DNA of 64,000 nt, from assembly GCF_037975445.1 (NCBI RefSeq), contig NZ_CP150254.1, positions 4,896,001 through 4,960,000 on the forward strand, in the 5' to 3' direction. The DNA comes from Peribacillus sp. FSL P2-0133. Lineage in GTDB: Bacteria > Bacillota > Bacilli > Bacillales > DSM-1321. This document shows positions 33,955-41,850 of this stretch, piece after piece. The notes beneath the pieces are model-generated. The model saw only the letters and a list, made by a program, of their open reading frames with translations. It searched no databases and was not told the origin of the DNA. Position 1 is the stretch's first letter. Each line of letters begins with the position of its first letter. The position numbers and the translations under genes are program-made.

Positions 33955-35406
33955 ATGAATGAAGTTGAAAAAAAGGTTTCACTCAAGGTGGCATTGCTGA
34001 CTATTCTTGTATTGATAACGGTTTTATCAATCGGTAACGGCATTTTGAAACTGCCTACTGATATCGTATTTATTGTCGCAACGATCGCAATTTCCATCGT
34101 TCTATTAACACAGGGATTTAAAGGCAAGGAACTGCAAGAATATTTTGTTGATGGTTGCAAGAAATCATTGCTGGTCGTGTTGATTTTAATGAGTGTAGGT
34201 ATGGTTATTGGTTCTTGGATTGTTTCGGGGATTGTTCCCTCCATTATTTTTTATGGACTAAAATTATTGTCTCCCACCGTGTTTTTAGTATCAGGCTTTC
34301 TGATATTATGTGTTACCTCCTTTTTTATCGGCAGCGCTTATGCATCAGCCGGAACACTTGGGGTTGCATTTATGGGCATTGGCTATGGAATGGGAATACC
34401 ACCTGCATTAACGGCAGGCATGGTTGTATCGGGGGCCATATTTGGAAATAAAATCTCGCCATTTGCCGACACTACTAACTTGGCAGTGGCAGTTACGGGT
34501 GTTGAACTCACGAGCCATATTCGGTCCATGCTTTATTCCGTTCTCCCCATACTAGTCATCAGTACCATCTTGTATGGAATTCAGGGAATGAAGTTTTCCC
34601 ATAATTCTTTGGATGTGACCAAAATAGATTTAATTACAGATACATTGTCTGAACACTTTGTAATCAGCCCCTTTTTGCTGCTTGTACCGGTTATAACGAT
34701 TTTATTGGCTGCCAAGAAAGTTCCCCCATTAATTGCCTTATTAATATCAGCCTTAGGCGGGGTGATTGCTGCTGCTTTAATTCAAACAAATTATGATATA
34801 AACACCATTTTCACCGCACTATCTAAAGGATTCCAAATACAAACCGGTGTCGAACAAGTCGACAACTTACTTAATAGAGGCGGTATAGCAAGCATGATGC
34901 CGACTGTTACTCTATCTATTTTAATTCTCGGTTTTGGAGAAATATTACAAAGAACAGGGATTGTAAGTGCTATTCTAGGCAGCATTAAGAATGCGATCAA
35001 AAGTGCACGAAGTCTTGTTTTAACAACCTTATTCTCAGGATTAGTGACAGATATGCTTACAGCAAGCCAGTATATGTCCATAATATTGCCTGGTCAAATG
35101 TTTAAATCCGCTTATAAAAAACATAACGTATCGCTAACCGTCCTTTCCAGAACATTAGAAGATGGCGGAACCATGTTTTCCTATCTCGTTCCTTGGTCGT
35201 TAACAGCCATTTATTTATCAGGGGTACTGGGAGTCTCGACTTTGGATTTTTTCCCTTATGCTTATCAAGCCGTCTTAACACCTATTCTTGCCATCATTTA
35301 CGCACTAACAGGATTTGCAATCTTTAAAGAAAAAGGAAATGTGAACAAGGATAAAGAAAATCCGGAAGAAAAAACGTTCATGCAGAAAAAGATAAGCAAT
35401 GATTGA
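33955..35406 (+). CDS. NhaC family Na+/H+ antiporter or organic-acid/amino-acid antiporter
   Basis: 483 residues with about twelve helices. ASAGTLGVAFMGIGYGMGIPP, GAIFGNKISPFADTTNLA and EDGGTMFSYLVPWS are characteristic of the NhaC group, whose members move Na+, H+ or exchange organic and amino acids (for example malate/lactate). Being 49 bp after the dehydrogenase in one operon, it is likely to carry that enzyme's substrate or product. AAGGGGGGAG precedes the ATG. Its stop lies at the boundary of the TnpB element, so its very C-terminus may have been changed by the insertion. Confidence 0.87.
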   Translation: MNEVEKKVSLKVALLTILVLITVLSIGNGILKLPTDIVFIVATIAISIVLLTQGFKGKELQEYFVDGCKKSLLVVLILMSVGMVIGSWIVSGIVPSIIFYGLKLLSPTVFLVSGFLILCVTSFFIGSAYASAGTLGVAFMGIGYGMGIPPALTAGMVVSGAIFGNKISPFADTTNLAVAVTGVELTSHIRSMLYSVLPILVISTILYGIQGMKFSHNSLDVTKIDLITDTLSEHFVISPFLLLVPVITILLAAKKVPPLIALLISALGGVIAAALIQTNYDINTIFTALSKGFQIQTGVEQVDNLLNRGGIASMMPTVTLSILILGFGEILQRTGIVSAILGSIKNAIKSARSLVLTTLFSGLVTDMLTASQYMSIILPGQMFKSAYKKHNVSLTVLSRTLEDGGTMFSYLVPWSLTAIYLSGVLGVSTLDFFPYAYQAVLTPILAIIYALTGFAIFKEKGNVNKDKENPEEKTFMQKKISND

Positions 35407-35600
35407 ACTACCCTCCACTTATCAATCTTACGGTCTGATTGAAGTGGGAGATTCCTAAGAACATTAGCCTATCGGCCAATTTTTAATTAGGCTATCCCCG
35501 TCGTTCCTACGGTTAGAAGCCTTATGGCTTCATTCATTAGATTGAGTCCCGCGTTAATATCTCGATCGTGGTGAGTAGAACAAGAAGGACAATCCCATTC
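35403..35600 (-). ncRNA. Predicted omega (reRNA) guide RNA of TnpB
   Basis: TnpB proteins use an RNA from the 3' end of their own gene plus the right end, with the guide reading into flanking DNA. The structured right end here is intact. The boundaries are inferred from the family, not seen. The guide would correspond to the 3' end of the NhaC gene. Confidence 0.35.
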
Positions 35601-36692
35601 ACGAAGATTCAGATGTTTAACGTCTTTATTTTGGTACCCGCAGCTAGAACACAATTGGCTAGAAGCAAACGTTTTAGATACGGTCACGATTTTTTTACCA
35701 TACCATTTTGCTTTGTACTCCAACATTTTTTTGAATTGGTACCAAGATACTTCACTGATAGCTTTAGCTAGTTTGTGATTTTTCATCATATTGGACACTT
35801 GCAAGTCTTCCATTCCAATAACATCGTGGTTTTTGATAATTTCGGTAGAGACTTTATGTAAGTAATCCATTCGGGCATTTGAAATTTTTTCGTGTAGGAT
35901 GGCCACTTTTCGTTTTTGTTTTTGATAGTTTTTGGCTTCAGCCAATGTTTTTTTTCGATTCAAGGCTATTTCTTGTCGCCTTGAAAGAATCCGTTGTGCT
36001 TTGGCCAATTTTTTTTCGACCGTCCGGAAGAATTTTGGGTTTTGATAGACCGTACCATCTGAAAGAATCGCAAAGTTCTTCAAGCCAACATCTACACCGC
36101 ACGAACGATTCGTTTTAGGATGTACTTGTACATCGGTTTCGGCTAAAACGGAAATGAAATATTTACCCGAAGGGTTCCGCCTGATTGTGGCATTGATGAT
36201 TCGCCCTTCGACTTCGCGGCTTTTAGCAAAACGTACTAGACCGAGTTTGGGCAATTTGATTTGGTTTCCTATTATTCCGATATTTCCTTTCGTATGTTTA
36301 GTCGTGTAGGACTGGACCTGATTCTTTTTGGATTTGAAGCGTGGTGACTTGTTTTGCTTTTTATAATATCGACTATAGGCATCTGCTAAATTTTCCACCG
36401 ATTTCTGTAAGGCTATACTGTCTACTTCTTTCAGGAAAGAATACTCTTTCTTTAAAGCTGGAAGTTCTTTGATTGTTGCGTATTTATTCAGAAAAGAACC
36501 TTCCCATCCATTAGAGGGTAATTGGCCATTCTGCTTCATTTCTTCACAGATATACCAGTAGGCATCTTTCTCCTTTTGTTTGCCTAAAAAGAAGTTATAG
36601 ACAAAACGGGAGCAACCGATCGTTTTATTGATTAGAACTAGTTGTTCTTTAGTTGGGTAGATCCGAAATTTATAAGCTTTGTTTACGACCAT
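35487..36692 (-). CDS. tnpB: TnpB RNA-guided endonuclease (intact)
   Basis: 401 residues. The RuvC triad is complete: Asp201 (GVDVGLKN), Glu295 (GMEDLQ), Asp378 (DRDINAG). A Cys4 zinc ribbon has Cys348, Cys351, Cys368 and Cys371. The N-terminal [10 protein letters not shown] start is the usual HTH_OrfB opening. AAGGTGGTG precedes the ATG. TnpB cuts DNA under omega-RNA guidance and promotes element retention. It lies antisense to the NhaC operon, directly after it. Confidence 0.93.
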   Translation of the reverse strand: MVVNKAYKFRIYPTKEQLVLINKTIGCSRFVYNFFLGKQKEKDAYWYICEEMKQNGQLPSNGWEGSFLNKYATIKELPALKKEYSFLKEVDSIALQKSVENLADAYSRYYKKQNKSPRFKSKKNQVQSYTTKHTKGNIGIIGNQIKLPKLGLVRFAKSREVEGRIINATIRRNPSGKYFISVLAETDVQVHPKTNRSCGVDVGLKNFAILSDGTVYQNPKFFRTVEKKLAKAQRILSRRQEIALNRKKTLAEAKNYQKQKRKVAILHEKISNARMDYLHKVSTEIIKNHDVIGMEDLQVSNMMKNHKLAKAISEVSWYQFKKMLEYKAKWYGKKIVTVSKTFASSQLCSSCGYQNKDVKHLNLREWDCPSCSTHHDRDINAGLNLMNEAIRLLTVGTTGIA

Positions 36693-36881
36693 AATTTCAC
36701 CACCTTATAGTTATTATTAACCAACGAACATACGTTTGTCAAAAGATTACTTTGGCTTATGCCAACCGCCATTCATCTCCCTTACCGTTGGGCTCTCGCC
36801 CTTCACACGCTTGAAGAGGGAGTCATCTGGTGGGAAATGATAAAAACACTTTAGCTGACAGCCCCGCTATATAAGTTCTAT

Positions 36882-36919
36882 GAAAAAAGGTCGACCAGTG
36901 ATTTATACTGGCCGACCTT
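36882..36919 (-). terminator. Intrinsic terminator of GNAT gene
   Basis: GGTCGACCAGT pairs with ACTGGCCGACC (one mismatch); six T residues follow on the minus strand. It is 21 bp past the GNAT stop and outside the TnpB element. Confidence 0.85.
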
Positions 36920-36939
36920 CGTTCATTAAGGATAGGATT

Positions 36940-37431
36940 TCATTGCCAGTCCCCGTAATTTGATAACTGTTTCATGAATAAAACTCTATCTTGATTTAGT
37001 CCGTCATAGTCAGAGTGGACTGAAACACCATCAATTAATTTATCTCCCTCTTCCATTTCAAATCCCATCTTGAGATGATAGGCAATTGAGGATTTGTTGA
37101 CAGGAGACGTTACACAACGGACAATAATGCGACCATTTTGATGAACGACATTAAAAAACTGATTGTATAAATGTCTTCCGATATCATTTTTTCTGTATTC
37201 AGGATGTACGCCAACAAAGTGAATATATGCCTCATCAGATTGAGATTGAGATAGAATCCCTATTAGGAAACCGACTATTTTCCCTTCCTTTTCGGCAATG
37301 AGACTTGTATTTGTAAAATGATCAAAGAATAATTTCGGTAACATATCAGACATTTGCCTTCCGCCCCACCACTCATTTATCAGTGGCGATATTGCATAAT
37401 AATCTGACCCTTTCACTGAACGAATTTCCAC
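36940..37431 (-). CDS. GNAT N-acetyltransferase
   Basis: 163 residues. HPEYRKNDIGRHLY is the acetyl-CoA loop, although the usual GxG is changed to DIG. VTSPVNKSSIAYHLKMGFE is the closing motif. GTG start after AGGGGGAGAAGG. The substrate is unknown. Confidence 0.82.
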   Translation of the reverse strand: MEIRSVKGSDYYAISPLINEWWGGRQMSDMLPKLFFDHFTNTSLIAEKEGKIVGFLIGILSQSQSDEAYIHFVGVHPEYRKNDIGRHLYNQFFNVVHQNGRIIVRCVTSPVNKSSIAYHLKMGFEMEEGDKLIDGVSVHSDYDGLNQDRVLFMKQLSNYGDWQ

Positions 37432-37501
37432 CCTTCTCCCCCTTTAATGATGCAACTAATCTAATTTTATCATTAAGGTGAGTTTCACCTTATTAATTCT
37501 A

Positions 37502-37678
37502 TAACTAACCTGGCCCGTTAGTTCTGTAAGAACACATTATTTAACTAAGCTCAAATTCATTTAATATTTCCTCTGAACCATCTACTTTAATAGTCGTAAT
37601 TTTTTCTTCCATTTAAGTTGCATAAAGAAAGAGCTGCCTTATAGACAGCTCTGATCTTAAGCTAACGCACCCGTTTTG
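37502..37678 (+). repeat. Split interspersed repeat, type A
   Basis: The left arm (ctaacctggcccgttagttc) is at 37502-37530 and the remainder (gttgcataaag, AGCTGCCTTATAGACAGCT stem, right arm) at 37616-37678. About 85 bp carrying a 23-codon frame are inserted between. The right edge is 11 bp past the germination gene stop. Confidence 0.75.
37541..37612 (-). other. 23-codon frame inside the split repeat
   Basis: MEEKITTIKVDGSEE is followed by ILNEFELS and a stop. It has protein-like composition but no ribosome binding site. It is either a very small gene or the start of a lost one. Confidence 0.25.
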
Positions 37679-37688
37679 TAAAAGCATA

Positions 37689-39335
37689 TCACGGTTCAGT
37701 GCTGTCACCCTTCTTCATGTTAGAAGTCTTCATTCCACGTGATGTAGGAGGCAGTGGCCTTTGATTATCGCCTTCTCTTTTCAGATTAGTATTGGAGCTT
37801 AAAAATTCGGGTCTTTTTTTAAACGCCCACAATGGTCTCCTGAAGAATGTATCGCCTAGTCCTTCCGTATTAAGCGGAGCAAATGGTGACATATAAGGAA
37901 CTCCGAAGGAACGCAGGCTACATAAATGGACTAGGACGACAAAAAAGATTAAATTCATACCATAAAACCCCATTGCACCTGCGCAAATGATAAATACGAA
38001 CCGCAGCAAGCGAGCAGCAGTTGCCATGGTATAGGAAGGGGTTGCAAAACTTGCAATGGCCGTGATCGATACCATGATGACCATTGCCGGTGAAACAATT
38101 CCAGCCTGAACTGCCGCCTGCCCAATCACCAGGGCACCAACAATGGACATAGTCGCCCCAATGGCTTTGGGCATCCTTAAGCTTGCTTCTCGTAAGAGTT
38201 CAAATGTTATTTCCATGATGAATGCTTCGATAACTGCCGGAAAAGGAACGGAATCCCGTTGTGCTGCAAGAATGACGAGCAGCTTTGTTGGAATCATTTC
38301 TTGATGATACGTTGTAGCTGCTACATAAACAGACGAGGCAATTAGCGAAATAAAGAAAATAAAAATACGTAAAAAACGTATAGCTGAGGCTATATCAAAG
38401 CGAGCATAGTAGTCCTCGACAGATTGAAAGAATTGAATAAATAACGCAGGCACCAACAAGACAAAAGGCGTTCCGTTAACAAAAATGGCTACCCTTCCTT
38501 CAAGGAGATTGCCAGCGACCTTATCAGGTCTTTCTGTATGATCAAGAGTAGGGAATGGGGTCATGACCTGATCTTCTATCAATTGTTCAATATATCCTGA
38601 TTCAAGAATACTATCGATATTTATTCCTTTTAAGCGCTCTTTGACCTCTTCGACGATTCCTTTTTTTGCAATCCCATTTATATACATTATGGAAACATCC
38701 GTCTTTGTCACAGTGCCTATTTTCATCGACTCTATCCATAAATCCGGACTGTTAATGATGCGGCGTACCAGGGCTATGTTTGTTGCATTCGATTCAGTAA
38801 ACCCTTCTCTTGACCCACGGACCACTGAATTTGTGCTTGGTTCCTGAACAGAACGCCTTTCTCCCCCTTTTGTACTGGCAACCAGGGCTATGTTTATGCC
38901 ATCAACAAAAATGACGCTATCCCCTGATAATAATGACAAAAATAATTTTCCCCAGTCCGTGACGGGTTCTACACCGCCGAGTGAAACCACGTCTTTAGAG
39001 ATCACTTCCAGCGCTTCATGTGGAAGTAACTTTTCTTTTAGAAGTGGATTTTTCATGATGGATTCAATTAAAAAATCTGTAACACTTAGATTGTCTATCA
39101 GACCCTGTACATACAAAATAGACACCTTAATCTCAGGATTTTGACTAGTTTTCAACGTTCGTATAATGATATCCGGACTGTTTCCTGTTTTTTGCTTCAC
39201 GATATCCAGATTGGCTGTTATAGAGCTGTCAATATTTTGGGGTGTTTTAATTATAGATTGATCTTTTTCTTTTTCGTCTATCTTTTGCTTCTTGCGTTTC
39301 TTCATTTGTCCTTTTTGTTTAAAAAAAGAAACCAT
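37689..39335 (-). CDS. GerA-family spore germination receptor subunit A
   Basis: 548 residues: a soluble N-terminal domain (about 40-290, with LYVQGLIDNLSVTDFLI and SLLSGDSVIFVDG typical of GerAA/GerBA) and four to five membrane helices (about 290-460, VEDYYARFDIASAIRFLRI then PSYTMATAARLLRF). A-subunits sit in the spore inner membrane with B and C subunits and sense germinants. Here no B or C gene is adjacent, so it is an orphan. The AGAGG site lies nine bases before the ATG. A repeat copy follows its stop at 11 bp. Confidence 0.9.
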   Translation of the reverse strand: MVSFFKQKGQMKKRKKQKIDEKEKDQSIIKTPQNIDSSITANLDIVKQKTGNSPDIIIRTLKTSQNPEIKVSILYVQGLIDNLSVTDFLIESIMKNPLLKEKLLPHEALEVISKDVVSLGGVEPVTDWGKLFLSLLSGDSVIFVDGINIALVASTKGGERRSVQEPSTNSVVRGSREGFTESNATNIALVRRIINSPDLWIESMKIGTVTKTDVSIMYINGIAKKGIVEEVKERLKGINIDSILESGYIEQLIEDQVMTPFPTLDHTERPDKVAGNLLEGRVAIFVNGTPFVLLVPALFIQFFQSVEDYYARFDIASAIRFLRIFIFFISLIASSVYVAATTYHQEMIPTKLLVILAAQRDSVPFPAVIEAFIMEITFELLREASLRMPKAIGATMSIVGALVIGQAAVQAGIVSPAMVIMVSITAIASFATPSYTMATAARLLRFVFIICAGAMGFYGMNLIFFVVLVHLCSLRSFGVPYMSPFAPLNTEGLGDTFFRRPLWAFKKRPEFLSSNTNLKREGDNQRPLPPTSRGMKTSNMKKGDSTEP

Positions 39336-39448
39336 AGCACCGGTCCTCTTTCAATCCTATTTCTTTTTATTCTGTCCCAAAAAATTGTTTTTTATGGATA
39401 ACATCATTCCCAACAATATTATTAGATCTAATATTTAGGTATTCATTA

Positions 39449-39525
39449 TGTAACCATCCTGCCCCCTCTTCCATAAGAAAAAGCTGACTTAAAGACAGCT
39501 CCGATTTTTAGCTAACGCACGTTAT
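39449..39525 (+). repeat. Interspersed repeat, type A
   Basis: Left arm shortened, stem AGCTGACTTAAAGACAGCT, right arm gctaacgcacgtta. The 39336-39665 gap holds only this and a terminator. Confidence 0.82.
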
Positions 39526-39634
39526 GGCAATAAGAAAATCAGCTTACTAATAGAATTTAGAGATTTATTTCAAGCACCAGAAGTGGGTTTTCGTAAAATA
39601 TTCTCACCTTGTTTACGCTTTAGAAAAGGAATAT

Positions 39635-39660
39635 CAAAAAAAGCAGCATATTTGCTGCCT
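39635..39660 (-). terminator. Intrinsic terminator
   Basis: GGCAGCAAATATGCTGC forms a stem followed by seven T residues on the minus strand, 5 bp past the coat-protein gene stop. Confidence 0.85.
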
Positions 39661-39665
39661 TTAAT

Positions 39666-40334
39666 TCAGGGTAGGTGAACTGTTTTAATATGATGAAGAT
39701 TTAAATATACAGGTTCCTCCCTTGCCGTAATAAGTTCAACAAAATTATCTTCTAACTTATTAATTTGTCCAATTAAATTGGAATTTTCTCCTATATTAAA
39801 AATAATTAAGCTACCGATCAGTTTTTCCACTTGTACGTCAAAGGTTCTTGCCATTGAAAGTTTTGATGGATGTACAGGAAGATCCTTGTTACTTAAACCA
39901 TAAGGAGTTTGATTGTCTGTGTATGGGATAATCCACTTTAAATGAAATAAAGGTATATACATAGTCTTATAAACTGGTGAATAGAATTCAAAGTAATTAT
40001 TCATCACCCTTGTTATATAACCGTGTAAAGGCTGGTTACCAGTTACGTATATTTCCGTGAACATCCCTTTCGCGGATAAAAGAGTTTTTCGTAGTGATAA
40101 TTCTTCCTCAGCTTCAATTCCAGGTGAGTCTACAGGAAGGAAAATCTCCTCGTTTTCCGTAGTATTTACTTTGCAATTTTGAATATGATTTATTGGAAGA
40201 TACACAAAATCCTGTCCATTAAAGATAACCACTACATCAATACCAGTATCAACCAGTGTACCGAAAAAATATTTTTTTCCAGAAATTTCTATATTAATTG
40301 TTTCTCCTCTGAGCTTTTGTAAGATTTTATTCAT
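39666..40334 (-). CDS. CotB-type spore coat protein (short form)
   Basis: 222 residues made of repeated Sm-like strands: FFGTLVDTGIDVVVIFNGQDFVYLPINHI, HGYITRVMNNYFEFYSP and GQINKLEDNFVELITA, each ending in a YLxxxHI(K) motif. The same motifs occur in CotB of B. subtilis. It lacks the charged repeat tail. The ATG at 40334 follows AAGGAGGGGTGATT; the in-frame GTG two codons earlier overlaps that site. It is the distal gene of a spore-surface cluster. A coat role is inferred from family and context. Confidence 0.68.
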   Translation of the reverse strand: MNKILQKLRGETINIEISGKKYFFGTLVDTGIDVVVIFNGQDFVYLPINHIQNCKVNTTENEEIFLPVDSPGIEAEEELSLRKTLLSAKGMFTEIYVTGNQPLHGYITRVMNNYFEFYSPVYKTMYIPLFHLKWIIPYTDNQTPYGLSNKDLPVHPSKLSMARTFDVQVEKLIGSLIIFNIGENSNLIGQINKLEDNFVELITAREEPVYLNLHHIKTVHLP

Positions 40335-40349
40335 AATCACCCCTCCTTC

Positions 40350-41814
40350 CTACTTTAATAACCAAGTGGTCCAAAAATACAGCGAGATTAAACTTACGAT
40401 TAACCCAATAGGAATTATCAAAAAGGTAACTCTAAGATACCTCCCCCAGGAGATATTGATGGAGTGTTTTTTCAATATATACATCCAAATTAATGTAGCC
40501 AGCGTTCCAACAGGCGTTAACAAAGCACCTATATCGCTTCCAATCACGTTAGCAAGATAAGCAATTTGCACAAGGTGAGGATCCAATCCCATCTCTGTTA
40601 TCGACAAAGTCCCTATCATAACTGCAGGAAGATTATTGAATAAGTTGGATAGGATAGTTAATAATATGCCCATGATCATGGTTGCGTTGAATGGGCTGTC
40701 CATAATTAAGGGTTTTAAATTGCTGACGATATAATCATTCAAGCCAACATTCTTCAAACCATATACCAGCACGTACATATTGAAAACAAATAAAAGAACA
40801 TTCCAGGGTGTTTTCTTTACAATATCGCTAAGACCAGTTTTGTTTATACCATCTCAGTAATATCAAAAGGAACGCTCCCACCATACCGATCAATTCCAAG
40901 GGAACCCCAAATGGTGTAAGTGCGAAGAAGCTCGCCCGAGATAAAATGACGATTGCAAAACTCATTTTAAACAACTTCCAATCATTTCCTTCGGATTGTT
41001 GTTTAACATCGAGTGGATGAGTTTGCACAAAGCGTGAAAAGGTTTTATACCATTTTACAGGTACACTGGGAATTTTACTTGGAAGGTCCTTCTTAAAATA
41101 TAGATAAAGTAATAAAATCCCTATCATTGAAGGAACAAACATCAAATTGATATAACTATTAAGGCTCAGTCCTACAATTTTTAGTGCAATCAAATTGGAA
41201 ATATTGCTTACTGCTATTGGGGCACTCGCTGCCGTTGCAATTAGAGCTCCTGATATTAGAAAGGGGATTTTTTGTTGAGGTTTAATTTTTAGTAACGTTA
41301 CAATGTAATAATGATAGGTGTTGTGATAAGGATACTTCCATCGTTATTGAAAAACATTGTCATGAAAAAACATAGGAGATTAGTATAGGCGAATAATCTA
41401 ACCCCTGAACCCTTAGACCGGATGATGATATTTAAAGCAATCCACCTAAAAAAACAATGCTTTCAAGTACAATAGACATCATTATGGTGGATAATATGGT
41501 TAAAGAAGCGCCCCTGATAATATCAAATATATTTAAAACATCCATCCAAGGAACAATGCCTGCAACTAATACTGTCAATGCCCCTATTGTAGTAGGTATA
41601 GTTTCATTAATCCCAAATGGTCTCCATAACATGAGAATAATAGTTAAAGTAAAAATTATTTGACATCAAGACAATTTGTGAACTGAGCATTTACCTCCGC
41701 CGCCTTGTTTTTGGATGGTGTAATTTTTACGGTATCAGGAGTGGTTTGATTTTGAGGTTTTACAAAAAAGGTATAGAGGACTCCCCCAAGTACAGAAAAA
41801 AACAAAATCATCAT
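40350..41814 (-). pseudogene. Decayed ArsB-like ion transporter
   Basis: Pieces in three frames follow the order of an ArsB/NhaD-type transporter: MMILFFSVLGG start after AGGAGG, IPTTIGALTVLVAGIVPWMD, then ASAPIAVSNISNLIALKIVG, and the C-terminal IGSDIGALLTPVGTLATLIW. At least four frameshifts (near 41660, 41450, 41310 and 40820) break it. It could not be functional. It lies between CotB-type genes with 15 and 36 bp gaps, so it entered or decayed inside the coat cluster. Confidence 0.8.
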
Positions 41815-41850
41815 TCCATGTCCTCCTTTCAATTAGCCTTGAATTGTATT

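Larger units (their letters stand above)
35403..36860 (-). mobile_element. IS200/IS605-type element carrying only tnpB (IS1341-like)
   Basis: The right end has an imperfect hairpin (CTCCACTTATCAATC with GATTGAAGTGGGAG, 35413-35451) next to attcctaag, typical of this family. The left end (about 36750-36860) carries a structured stretch with CTCCCTT/AAGAGGGAG pairing. There are no terminal inverted repeats and no tnpA, so it can only be moved in trans. Exact ends are estimates. Confidence 0.65.

Noticed and set aside
37474..37492. TAAGGTGA/TCACCTTA hairpin before the GNAT gene at 36940
   Set aside because: No T-run and not behind a gene; a chance palindrome or operator could not be told apart.
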